Shown one piece after another: positions 34,219 through 45,529 of a stretch of DNA of 64,000 bases (positions within the stretch are counted from its first letter, which is position 1; every line of letters starts with the position of its first letter). This DNA comes from Gnetum montanum. Taxonomy: Eukaryota; Streptophyta; Gnetopsida; Gnetales; Gnetaceae. Position numbers and translations under genes: made by a program. The notes beneath the pieces were generated by a model that saw nothing but the letters and a program-made list of their open reading frames with translations, did not search any database and was not told the origin of the DNA. The DNA is taken from contig MNCI01004786.1 of assembly GCA_015680685.1 (NCBI GenBank), positions 264,763 through 328,762 on the forward strand. The letters are read 5' to 3'.

Positions 34219-35053
34219 TGATGGGACGCAATATCGCATCCACCGAGATATCGCATCCCCCACGATATCACATACATGATATCACATCTTTCCCTGCGAT
34301 ATCGTGTACGTGATATTGTAGTGCATCATCAAATCTATAAATAAGAGGCAGCTCTCCCTTGTTTCTCCATCTAGGCCTAGAACGTAGCGAAACTCTAGTA
34401 GTTTTACCTCTCTAGAGATAGAATAATTTCCATGTGCCCGCAGTAGGAGCTCCAAAGTGAACGGATCTTTATTCGAGCAAATATTGTACCTAAGCACAAG
34501 TTTGTATATGGAAATAAAGATGAACTTCTTGGATAAACCTTGCAATGCATGGACTAAGCTAAATAGGATTTATTTATTGTTCATCATTTAAATGCTTTAT
34601 TAGTTAATTAAATCTCTCTTAACCCTTCTCTCATAGTTAAGTGCATTCAGTATGATTGCTTCGAGCATGTGTGTTATGCTTGGTAATCCTAGCAACGGAT
34701 ATTGTTTGGTAATCCCAAAGGTTGCATTGGTTTAGGGTGTGAATGGTAAGTGGGAATGGATATTGATGCTAGGTTAATTAAGACTTAGTTAGTTAAAGTT
34801 AGTTAATTAGTCTCTTCACCCTTTACCTCATTAGCATAGGAGATAAAAACATAAAAGATATAAAAATCACATACCTCAAACTTACTTAACCATACAACCA
34901 TGAAAAATACAAGTAAGTCTAGGAAGACAACAAACGATTAACCTTAAGTGTTCCATAAGGAGTGTAGGCACTTAGTCTACGGAGTTCAACTGGATTGCGT
35001 GTGTAACGCACGTATTCATATGGTTGAGTGTAGGGGTACCTCGCCACTCATCA
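34219..35053 (+). repeat. E3 5' LTR (835 bp)
   Basis: From TGATGGGACGC to CGCCACTCATCA. It carries the U3 GATATC array, a TATAAATA box at 34336-34343, an AATAAAG signal near 34510, and the conserved terminal phrase GGTTGAGTGTAGGGGTACCTCG. Its partner is 43331-44131. Confidence 0.96.
34228..34318 (+). promoter_or_regulatory. U3 array of six GATATC-type palindromes
   Basis: Six RATATY cores (CAATATCG, AGATATCG, CGATATCA, TGATATCA, CGATATCG, TGATATTG) at about 14-20 bp spacing, ending about 20 bases before the TATA box. The same arrangement, with three to five units, is present in the LTRs of E1, E2, EX and the solo LTR. The position suggests enhancer-type binding sites; the binding factor is unknown. 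Confidence 0.7.
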
Positions 35054-35054
35054 T

Positions 35055-35072
35055 TGGCATCGTTGTCGGGGA
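35055..35072 (+). other. E3 primer-binding site, tRNA-Asp type
   Basis: TGGCATCGTTGTCGGGGA, one base after the LTR. It differs from the tRNA-Asp complement TGGCGCCGTTGCCGGGGA at three positions, all changes of the C-to-T or G-to-A kind. Confidence 0.9.
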
Positions 35073-35197
35073 CTAAGTTGTTTGTGCGCTAAGTAGAACA
35101 TAGGACATCATCCACATAGTTGGAAAGCTTAAACAAACCCTTAGGGTTAATTAGAAGAAAAATTAAACAATGGTCAATAGCACATCGACAAAATAGC

Positions 35198-38100
35198 ATG
35201 TCTTCTTCTTCTCATAAGAGCACTTCACTGCCTAGGGATCACACTAGAGACAGTCAGTGGCACCAAACACATAACCAAAAACTACCAATTCCTCAATAGT
35301 ATCAGGTGGTATATACTCATCATGATGAGTATATACCCAATTTTACCTTTATCCTCCATCAGGATGAACAACTACATTGGAGAGACTTACAAGGTAACAT
35401 AGCGTTACCTCCAGATCGGGCAGTCCCTAACATGCTTCTTTATGCTCTTGCATAGATAGGCATGAAGGAATTATACGCTGAATATGTTGTAGAATATTAT
35501 GACATGAGGGATTACCATCCCATGGCAGCGCAATGTCTAAGGAACTCATGGCAGGAGATCCACCATACATTGTTGAAGGGAAAAGGGATCCTGCACATCC
35601 TAAGAAAAATTGGAGATGGTGAACCAATTATAACAGGTTCTCCATCAAATGATGTTCCTCCTCGTAAAAATAGTGAGGAGGTGGGGTATCAGAACCTATG
35701 CTCCACGATATACAATCTTGGTTCTGATCCCCATGAACACCAAGTGTTCACTGAGGAAACAAAAATACATGACAAGGATGGGCATGTGGATCGTCATCAC
35801 GATCGAGGCCATAGCCACTGAAGAGAAGGTAAGAAACATCATCATGATGATGGTTCCCCTTCTTCTTCCCCTTCATCACATCGTTCACCGTCTCCTTCCA
35901 CTTCAGGATGCAGTTACAAAGAGCACAACGGTGAGGATAAGGATAAGAAAAATGAGAGACCTCGATGAGAGAGTTGAGAGCAAGGATGAGGGCACTCTAG
36001 AGAGTCAAGGCATGAAAGAAGGGAAAGTAGGGAACCATGTAGGCATCATAGACGTCATGAGAGAGATGATCATGATGAACCCCTACTAGCAACCCGGAGT
36101 ATGTTAGACATTATGGAGGCAGTTAGAATACCTACAAGGCACCAAAAAGATAGTCGGATCAAGAGACTAGACATGAATAATATCCCATGATTTGAGAGAG
36201 GATACAACGCTGATCTGTAGAATTACTTACAAGAATTCCATGATGCCTGTGCCTTGCAGAATATTGGAAATGAGTGGAAAAAGTTAAATTTGTTTCCTAG
36301 GACACTCATAAAAGAAGCAGAGAGTTGGTACCAGTCCTTAGAGTTGGAAACTATTAGGAGGTGGAGTACAATGCTGGAATTGTTTAACGATAAATACCAA
36401 ACATACTCTAGAGTGTTTAACTTGCGTAAACAGATCCAAGGATGGAAGCAGGATACTCATGAACCCTTGGATGCTACCATGGGCTGATATTATGCATTGC
36501 TACATCATTTCCTGGGCCATGGTTATGCACAATGGGATCAACTCCGCCACCTCATAGATGGGCTAAGACACGAAACTAGGAGAACCCTTGGGACATATGC
36601 CCAAGGGAGATTATCTAAACTTAGGTCCCATGAAATTCATCGATTGTTGGAGCAAGTAGATGAAGAAGAAGGGGAGCAATGAACAAGAGAAAGCATGGAA
36701 GAGTATAATCGTGATCCTTCCCTCCAAAAAAAGGGAATGAGATTCTATGATGAAGAGGATGAGTCACCACTCGAAAAGTTGGTGAATAGAAAAACCTTGC
36801 CACTTCAAAAACTAACAACGGAAGTGTCGACTAAGGTAGATCAAATGTGGAGCTCCTTAGATAGTAAAATTGAAACTATCCTAAAAATCATAGAGGAGTT
36901 TAAGGAGGAACGAAGTAGTGACCATGATAAGAAAAAGCGAAGAGATTCAGGCCATGCACGTGACAAGGGTAAGGAAAAAATGACTATTTCCAATGAGGTT
37001 GTGGATTCTGACACAGAAAATGATGGTGGATGTGAGATCTACAAATATGACCATCCTAAGGGATGTTGCCCAATAATCTCACATCTACAAGAGTCTGGGA
37101 TGTACGCACTCAACCCAAGACTTAACAGACGGCAAGCACCCTGAAGGTTACCTTATCCCCAAGGTAACCCAAGGTAGTTCCACCAACCATTAACATATTA
37201 TCCAAGTGGAACTCTGCCACAACCTATCGGGCAACACTAGCAGTGGCAACACCCACAGTCATGGGGGATGCCACCGCCTAGACAAAAATACCCTTACCGG
37301 AAACCAAACCCATATGGCTATTACGTGCAGTAGCTAGTTTCTCCAAGTGACTCTATGGGTCACACAACCCTACAACATCACTACCAAGTTTGGGAGTATT
37401 TTAGAACTCCTTCTCCTCCAAGAGACGCACCACATACATACCATCCTCCGAATCCATCCACACCTCTTACACCGGTAGCTCCACCACCAACCGCTCCAAC
37501 AATGCCAAGGGTATTTCCCACTCAACCACAACAACCCAATATCATAAGGGCTTCCAATCATCAATTCTCAGTTGGTCCTGACAATCTTATGCCAAAAAGA
37601 CCTTTCTTCAGAACCAACAATCCAACCAAGCCCTCACCCTCACAAGTAGTTGAACATCTAAATGCCTCCATACCAAATAAGGTTTTGGGATCCCCTTCAA
37701 ACCAAAAATTGCATCCAATGCACACGGTTATGTTAACACATACCATTACCGACTAGATTAAGGTAGGCCACCTTCCCAAGAAATTCTCTGATCTTGGAAG
37801 CCCCCTAATTTATCTCCAAGTCACTGGGAATGAACCTCATAAGGCTCTTCTTGACTCAGGTTCCGAAGTTAAATTAATCTCACAAGAATTGTATAAAACC
37901 TGGAACTAGCCTCCACTCAAGAAAGGCCATATTCACTTAGATCTGGCTAACCATTCTATCACTATTCCTTTGGGACAGGTTAAGGACATTGTTACCACCG
38001 TGGGTGGTTGGTCATACCCAGCTAATTTCCTGGTGATCCAAATAAACAATGACAAAGGGGACTTCTCGATAATAATGGGAAGGGCATTGTTGAGTACAAT

Positions 38101-41100
38101 AGATGCATGCCTAGGAATCCACAATCTTTCCCTAGAAATATCCAAGAAAAATAATTTTGGAAAGATTGAGAAGAAGAAAGTTCCATGCATCGCATATAGT
38201 GACACAAGGTGCCATTGCATGCAGAAATCATGGGTGATGCGAAGTTTAACATTGCCTGCATGCAATCAGTGTGCATAAGACATTGACATACAAAAGTACC
38301 TATATGCAGCAGCCACACGACAAGAAAACACTCAATGGTTGATGGCTGATCAAGAGAGTAACTCGATAACATGCATGGAACTAACTGAGAGGATCACTAA
38401 TGCTTACATTGAAAGCATAGATGCACTAGAGCAAGTTCGTTGCCAATTTCTAGCCTCTAACTTTGAAAACATTAACTGGGGGAAGTTGGAGATTCCTAAG
38501 GAATTTAGACAAAAGCCCCTAGATCTAAAACCATTGCCCACCGGTTTGGAATACATGACCCTTGAAAATGAAAAATCAGTAATTATCAACGCAAATCTTG
38601 TCCCCAAGCAAAAAGAAAGCCTATTGAAAGTAACAAATAAATGGTCAAAAGCCTTTACTTGGTCATATCCCAAGTTAGCCAGAATAGACCCTAGGATATC
38701 CCAGCATAGGATTTACATGGACCCCTCCGTGAAGCCTCGAAAACAACCATAGAGGCGATTGAACGCGAAATTGAAACAACTAGTAAAATAAGAGATAGAA
38801 CAGCTCCTCAAGGCTAGGTTCATATATCCCATTGTTGATAGTGAATGGGTTAGTCCTCTAGTAATCATGCCTAAGAAGGGAGGCAAATGGAGGGTATGTA
38901 TAGATTTTAGGCTACTGAACATGGCAACATTCAAAGATCATTTTTCATTGCTATTCATTAACCAAGTCTTGGACATTATAGCGGGGCATCGCTATTATAG
39001 TTTTCTAGATGGGTATAGTGGATATAATCAAATATGAATAACACCAGAAGATCAAGCCAAAACAACATTCACCAGTCCCTGGGAAACATTTGCATATAAG
39101 AAAATGCCATTTGGCTTGTGCAATGCCCCTACCACATTCCAACGTTTAGTCCTAAACATATTTCAACAGATAGGAAATGGAGTGAAAGTCTTTATGGATG
39201 ACTTCTCCACTTATGGGATAAGCTTTGATCAAGCCCTGGACCCATTGGAGCAAGTACTGAAACGATGCGTTGAAACCAACCTAAAGCTCAACTGGCAGAA
39301 AAGCCATCTGATGGTTCAAGAGGGCATAGTACTAGGGCATAATATTTCACAATCAGGAATAGAGGTAGACCCGAAAAAGGTTAAAGTCATCCAAGGAATC
39401 ACTCAATAACCTGAAACTGTCAAAGACATTCAGTCATTCCTTGGACACACTGGCTACTATAGAAGATTCATCGAGAACTTCTCCAAAATTGCCAAACCAT
39501 TGGTGGAATTAACAAAGAAGGATGCATCATTCGAATGGACCAGGGAATGTGAATGAGCATTCCAAACTCTAAAACAGAGGCTTGTGGAAACTCCCATTCT
39601 ACAAGCCCCTGATTGGTCCAGACCATTCCATATCATGATCGATGCATCTAATTATGCCTTAGGAGCTATACTGACATAGTTAGATGAACAAAAACGCCCT
39701 TATTACATCCACTGTGCAAGTAAAAGTATCGTCGGTGCACAGCTCAACTACACAACTACGGAAAAGGAATTAATGGTTGTAGTGTTTGCACTAGATAAAT
39801 TTAGGCACTATGTCTTAGGCTACAAAGTGTATATTCATACGGATCATAGTGCAATTAGGTTCCTCATGAACAAGCTAGCGGTTAGCCCTCGTATTATACG
39901 TTGGTTGGTAATCCTTCAGGAGTTCGACTTAACAATAGTAGATCGAAAGGGAACTGAGAACATAGTCGTATATCACTTATCTTGGTTGCACTGGGACAAC
40001 AAAGAGGATGAATATGCCATATCTAATCACTTTCCTGATGAAACCCTCTTTTCCAATGTAGTAAATAACCAACCCACAGGAACAAATTGGTATAGTAGCA
40101 TTCTTACTTATCTTCTTTCCCAAAAAACACCATAGGGGTTGGACTTTAGGAAGAAGCAACAATTTCTTCATAAAACCAAGTATTTCATGGAAATCAAGGG
40201 ACAACTCTATAAAGTCTATCCTGATGGCTTGGTTCAATGGTGTGTGCCCGATGAGGATCAATTAAGAGTTCTCCAAGATGCTAATGAGGGTCCCTGTGGG
40301 GGCCACTATGCAGGGAGATGAACGACCATTAAGATCATGCTTGCAGGATATTACTGGCCAACGTTATTTTGGGATGCCCATCAATTTGTCCAATCCTGTG
40401 AGCACTGTCAACGTGATGGTGAAACGAATACTAAAATGGAGGATCTGTAACAATGGATTCAACCTTTGGAACCCTTCGACATTTGGGGGATATATTTTAT
40501 GGGGCCCATTACACCGATGTCCAATGGGAAAGCTTATATCATTGTTGCTGTTGACTATTTAACCAAATGGGTTGAAGTAGCTGCTGTAACAGACTGCACA
40601 TCATCTATGGCTGCACGATTTGTACAACAACAAATCGTAAATAGGTTTGGTCTGCCACGTGCACTCATCTTTGATAATGGAACACATTTTATGAGTGCAA
40701 CCTTTCACAAGTTGATGTAACACTTAGGGGTTGAACATAAATTAATCACACCTTATCACCCCCAAGCTAATGGCCAAGACAAGGTCACTAATTAGGAGAT
40801 TATGAGAATATTAACAAGAATAATTAGCAAATTTATGTGAGATTGGAGCATGAAACTGAACGACACTCTCTGGGTGTACCTCTCCACTTGGAAACTCCCC
40901 ACAGGATACTCTCCCTATGAGCTAGTATACGGAAAAATTCCAAAGCTCCTAGTACAAACTGAGCTCCGTACACTATCCATGGCTTGTGACCTCCACCTTG
41001 TTCTCGACCTAGCACAAAAACAAAGATTGGCAGCTCTAAACGTGCTAGACAAGAATAGATTGGTTGCTCTATCATCAAATGAGTTGCACAAGGCACATAA

Positions 41101-41437
41101 TAAACAACTTCATGACTTAAGAATTTGAAGGGTTAAGTACCAACTAGGAGACAAGGTCCTTTACTAGAACCCCACACATGTACCGCAACGTACAAAATTT
41201 CAAACACTATGGGAAGGACCCTACATTATTCATATGACCTTTCCCTCAGGAGCCATGAAAATATACAAGCCTAAAAGCCCTAATAAGAGATTACTGATCA
41301 ATGTGCAACAAACCAAACCCTTCCATGAACCAAGAATAGCTAGTGCAAATTACACCTCTGATAACAGACAACCACGCTCCTTATTTCGGATCTCTCCCAT
41401 GCAATTCAGTCATGGGGGAGATGGCCACCTGTGCTAA
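35198..41437 (+). pseudogene. E3 gag-pol pseudogene: single frame, about 30 in-frame stops
   Basis: From ATG at 35198 (MSSSSHKSTSLP) to the TAA at 41435-41437, every recognisable domain is in the same frame, with no net frameshift over 2,080 codons. Gag core is at about 36250-36690, and its zinc-knuckle remnant CEIYKYDHPKGCC at about 37030 has the second Cys changed. Protease has an intact DSG at 37853-37861 and a GRALLSTIDA segment. RT (about 38780-39470) has KGGKWRVCIDFR, an intact FMDD at 39191-39202 and IRS/IQSFLGH. RNase H (about 39600-40010) has TDHSAI intact but ADHLSRL changed to VYHLSWL. Integrase (about 40240-41437) has the first Asp changed (GIYFMGP), the second intact (FDNGTHF) and the Glu changed (NGQDKVTN). 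Stops are mostly TAG or TGA where sister copies have CAG, CAA, CGA or TGG. Confidence 0.93.
41408..41424 (+). other. Internal polypurine-tract-like motif at the end of integrase
   Basis: AGTCATGGGGGAGATGG is kept in E1 (reverse, about 1631-1648) and E4 (about 61849-61865). It overlaps the last integrase codons (HGGDGHLC), so conservation may be coding. A similar GTCATGGGGG(Y)ATGG recurs in the tail. Confidence 0.4.
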
Positions 41438-43330
41438 TAAATTGGGGCCCTCAGTTCTTTTAATTTTTTATTTTACACATTTTTTTTTACAAATTTCTTT
41501 AACTTTTCTTGTTTTTGTTTTACAACATTGTTCATACTTTTCCATTTCTTGTGTGTGTTATCCATCTTGTAAGTTTGTCACCCAGTAAGTGTTCTTAATG
41601 ATGGTATGAACTATTTTTCTATTGGTTGCTAATGTTTGGTTTTTACCTTTAAGTCATGAAGTTGATACTAAGGTATGGTTCTTTTGATATGACAGGCAAT
41701 GAGTCCACTTCATCCATACATCCACAAATTTCTATGATCTCTCTCGGCTTGGAAATGTACAGTCCCTTTCTTCAAAATAACAAGAACTATAACAAATCAG
41801 TGACTAGGCATTTCTCAAACTAAGGAAGGACTCAAGGATTGAAAAGGGTGTGGCTTCAAGGGAACTTGATGCATTTGTGTTGGCCATTCTCTTGGGTTCT
41901 TGGATGTTTTCTTCTTGATTTTTCTTACCGTTTCGATGTTACTTAATTATCGGGAAGCTGAGCAAATAAAAACAACAAAGTCTTTGCATGGTGTGGTTCT
42001 CACGCATAAACACATAAAACAAAAAAAAAACACACACACACACACACTCACACAAATAGTGAGAATTCAAAGCACACCCCTTAGATGAAGTAATCATTTG
42101 GGCTACAAGCACTGGTTATGGAACTAAAATAAAAATGTTCCCTCTAACTAAGGCCCTTGTCGTTTCCCATTCTCTCCTCTTTTGTTTCGTTGGAATGGTG
42201 GTGGCTCTTTGGGAAGGCATTCTTGTTACTTCAAGTGGATGGATTGGCCAAATGCATTAATGCGAAGTCACTGGATGTGGTTTGTTGAGGCCGAACTTGG
42301 AATGGGATCTACTAAGTCACATTAATCATTGAAATACACGTGGGGCTATACACCACCTTGTTCTTGGGATTCCATTCCAGTCTCTTCTCTTCATCCTTCT
42401 CTCCATTGTTCACCTCATTATCGGTTGTATCATTAGTATATATTTTGGTTGACACATTGTTTTCTTTTTGGTAAATTCTTGTGGTTAAGACTTTAACTAT
42501 TATCCCAAATGAAATTCCTAGAGCCTATGGACTCTTCGAATGTGGGTTTGTCAGGGCATTAGGGGCATGAGCCTACTTTGGGGAGGACCCACTGACATTC
42601 CTATTTGGTGCATCAGTTAAATTATTTCCCTTAACATTTTTGCAATAAACTTAATTTTGTTCATTTCCATCTTGACATCCATTTCATTGATGTTATAGTT
42701 GTCTTTTTCTCCATCTTTCTTGTTCTTTATTCTTTCTCCATTCTATTGCTACCAGAGGTTTGCTCTTATTCATGAGGGTTTGGACCCAATTTTTTTCGAT
42801 TTTCTCCTAACCCCTACACCTTCGGTAGCCACTATGATATCTCCAGACTCGTATTAGCCATACCACAACTTAGCTAATGGACCTTTCACTGAAGCAAGGT
42901 ATCAACTACATTGTGATTTATTTACCCTTGCTAATATAAAGACTGTGTTATGTTTGTAGATGGCAATCATTAAACAATGAATTGAATCTAGAGGGAACAC
43001 TTGGAATGGATCGGTGCTGAAGTAGCTATGCAAAGAACGAGATGGATGGCATGCTTATGGATAGACAACAAAAGGTGAAACCTTGGCGTTGGCAGCAGCA
43101 GACTTCTTCTCTCTTCTCTCTTCTCTCTTAGCTGCCAAATAAGGCCTGATGTCAAATGTATAAAGTGTTCACTCTTATTGTCGTGAACATCAGTTTTGTT
43201 TTATTCTGTAATGATGATCTGTTCACATGTCATCCCATTCACCATTAGTTCCATTTGAGTCAATAATCCCATACCGTTCCAATATTTTGTAAGGAACTCA
43301 AGGATGAGTTTTTATTCAATTATGGGGGCA
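41438..43330 (+). other. E3 3' noncoding tail
   Basis: No long coding frame. T-rich start, (CA)n tract at about 42028-42050, then sequence conserved in E1, E2 and E4. Near 42955 a splice-acceptor-like TTTGTAG precedes ATGGCAATCATT, the start of a short block homologous to the E2 frame at 17666-17869 but broken by TGA and TAG here. A pyrimidine-rich run (TCTTCTCTCTTCTCTC, about 43108) and a GAACTCAAGGATGAG phrase lead into the polypurine tract. Confidence 0.75.
43317..43330 (+). other. E3 polypurine tract
   Basis: TCAATTATGGGGGCA lies immediately before the 3' LTR start TGATGGG. The same motif precedes the E2 and E5 3' LTRs with small changes. Confidence 0.75.
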
Positions 43331-44131
43331 TGATGGGACACAATATTGCGGTCACCACGATATCGCATCCCCCGTGATATCGCGTACGCGATATCACAGT
43401 GCGTCGCCAAATCTATAAATAATAGGCAGTTCTCCCTTGTTTCTAAATTTAGGCCTAGACCGTAGTGAAACTCTGGTAGTTTTACCTCTCTAGAGATAGA
43501 ATAATTTCCATGTGCCTGCAGTAGGAGCTCCAAAGTGAATGGATCTTTATTTGAGCAAATATTGTACCTGAGTACAAGTTTGTGTAAGGAAATAAAGACG
43601 AACTTCTTGGATAAACCTTGCAATGCATGGACTAAGCTAAATAGGATTTATTTATTGTTCATCATTTAAATGCTTTATTAGTTAATTAAATCTCTCTCAA
43701 CCCTTCTCTCATAGTTAAGTGCATTCAGTACGACTACTTCAAGCATGTGCATTACGCTTGGTAATCCCAACAACGAATAGCATTTGGTAATCCCAAAGGT
43801 TGCATTGGTTCAGGGTGTGAATGGTAAGTGGGAATGGATACTGATGCTAGGTTAATTAAGACTTAGTTAGTTAAAGTTAGTTAATTAGTCTCTTCACCCT
43901 TTACCTCATTAGCATAGGAGATAAAAATATAAAAGATATAAAAATCACATACCTCATACTTACTTAACCATACAACCGTGACAAATACAAGTAAGTTTGG
44001 GAAGACAACGAACGATTAACCTTAAGTGTTCCATAAGGCATGTAGGCACTTAGTCTACGGAGTTCGACTGGATCGAGCATGCAATGCTCGTATTCATATG
44101 GTTGAGTGTAGGGGTAGCTTGCCACTCATCA
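43331..44131 (+). repeat. E3 3' LTR (801 bp)
   Basis: From TGATGGGACAC to GCCACTCATCA, matching 34219-35053. It has only four GATATC-type units; the missing 34 bp equal two array units and account for the length difference from the 5' LTR. The TATA box (TATAAATA) lies near 43416. Confidence 0.96.
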
Positions 44132-44136
44132 AAGAG

Positions 44137-45529
44137 AGTGAAAAAGAAAAAAAATATGTGTCATAAATAAAGCTCCTCCCTTGGACAAAGCACCAAGTGA
44201 TGTTACTCTTTGCAACTATGATAGTCTTATGGTTGTCTGTTGATGGTATGAAATGATGCGATGTCACTACAAGATGGTGTGGACTTGGTTTGAATCTTGG
44301 GAAGAAGGACTCATGATTATTTAACCATTAATAACACACAAAGTTTCATTGTGACCATGGTAAATTACCTCATGTTTCAATTTCTGCAATCCATCTCATC
44401 CCGTGGTTCGAGTGATCATAACTTGTGGTTTTATATCACATAGAGTTATTATCTCAATTCAGTGGTTTTAACATGTGTGTTTTGTTTCAAAGGTATGCAT
44501 TGCATTTGATCCCTTTAGTGCCTATGGACATTTTTAGATGTGATTAGACAAGGGCATCATAGGCTAGAGCTTGCTTTGGGAAGGACCTACTTGTGTAACT
44601 TTTGTGACCTGTACTTATTGGACATAACCACATCATTTTTTCACCTTCCAAGCACTCTATTGTTATATTTTTTTCATTTCCCTTATCCTATCATTTATCT
44701 ATCCATCACCTCAATTTCAATGCCTTTTTCTTGATCATTCTAGTGCTTTTCACATCATTGACTCCACCTTATCACACTTTTGGTGCCTCAAACTGATTTT
44801 TCCACTTCCCTAGATTGATGGACTTAACTTCAAACCTTCCAACCCATCATAGAGCTTTAGCCATGCTTAGTTTCCCCATTTAGTGAAAATCCATAAACCC
44901 CAATGTTGCCTACTTGATGTCAAGTCCAATGCGACATCATGTATCCAATGTTAGGTCATATAAAAAGTATATATATGATCCCCATGGTACACAAACATCA
45001 TTTTCATCATCTTATACTAGGGGAGTTGTTTAAAGTTTCTCTCATGACTTAGAGCTTTGTGCACTCATCTTCCACTTGCAATATTTGGCTCTCCACTGCT
45101 TCAAGTTTTGTACCATTTGAACCTACTTGAACCTAGAGTGTTCAAGTTAGTCACTGGTGGGGGGGGGGTGTGTGTGAAACTTGCACCAAACTACTGAAAT
45201 TTGCTATTGCTTAGAGAGGATTTTAAGGGTAAGAGTGTTAAAAAATTTAAGCATTATCATGAAAAATCATTTGTATTAATGCCAAAAACTTAAATTCTTC
45301 CACGCAAGGAACCATAACAATCATTAAAAGCCATACATAAGGTAAAAGAAACCAATTGCAAAGGGTTGTGAGAGACGATAAACACTTTTTGGGGATTTTT
45401 CTTGAAAATTTTTCTAACTCTGTGATCATATGCATTAAGAACTTAATGAACTAAGGTAACAAGTAAGGTATAAACTGATTAATGAGAAGAACATAGCCTT
45501 AGTAATACTTGATCTTTGCTTGATTATAG
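44137..45529 (+). other. E5 internal region between the E3 insertion and the extra ORF
   Basis: No coding sequence supported. At 44905-44966 the words ATGTTGCC, GATGTCAA, GACATCATG and CCAATGTTAGG precede TATAAAAAG (44959-44966), resembling the E5 U3 composition. A G10 run followed by (TG)n lies at about 45160. The region ends with a pyrimidine-rich stretch and an acceptor-like GATTATAG directly before the ATG at 45530. Confidence 0.5.

Larger units (their letters stand above)
34219..44131 (+). mobile_element. E3: full-length Athila/Tat-type LTR retrotransposon (9,913 bp)
   Basis: Complete from LTR to LTR with a perfect 5-bp target duplication AAGAG (34214-34218 and 44132-44136). Order: 5' LTR, tRNA-Asp-type primer site, gag-pol in one frame, a 1.9-kb noncoding tail, polypurine tract, 3' LTR. 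The two LTRs are similar by eye (roughly nineteen of twenty bases) with mostly transitions, plus a 34-bp length difference in U3, so the insertion is not recent. Gag-pol has about 30 in-frame stops and lost catalytic residues, so it cannot be autonomous. It lies within E5. Confidence 0.97.

Noticed and set aside
34228-34318. CRISPR-like spaced repeats
   Set aside because: The units are 6-10 bp palindromes with 8-14 bp between cores, inside an LTR of a plant retrotransposon; no direct repeats of CRISPR length and no cas genes.
35198-41437. Stop-codon reassignment or programmed readthrough to explain the many in-frame stops
   Set aside because: All three stop codons occur, at positions where sister copies have different sense codons, and catalytic residues are lost too; mutational decay is simpler.
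45160-45180. G10 run followed by (TG)n
   Set aside because: Simple low-complexity sequence, no other structure attached.
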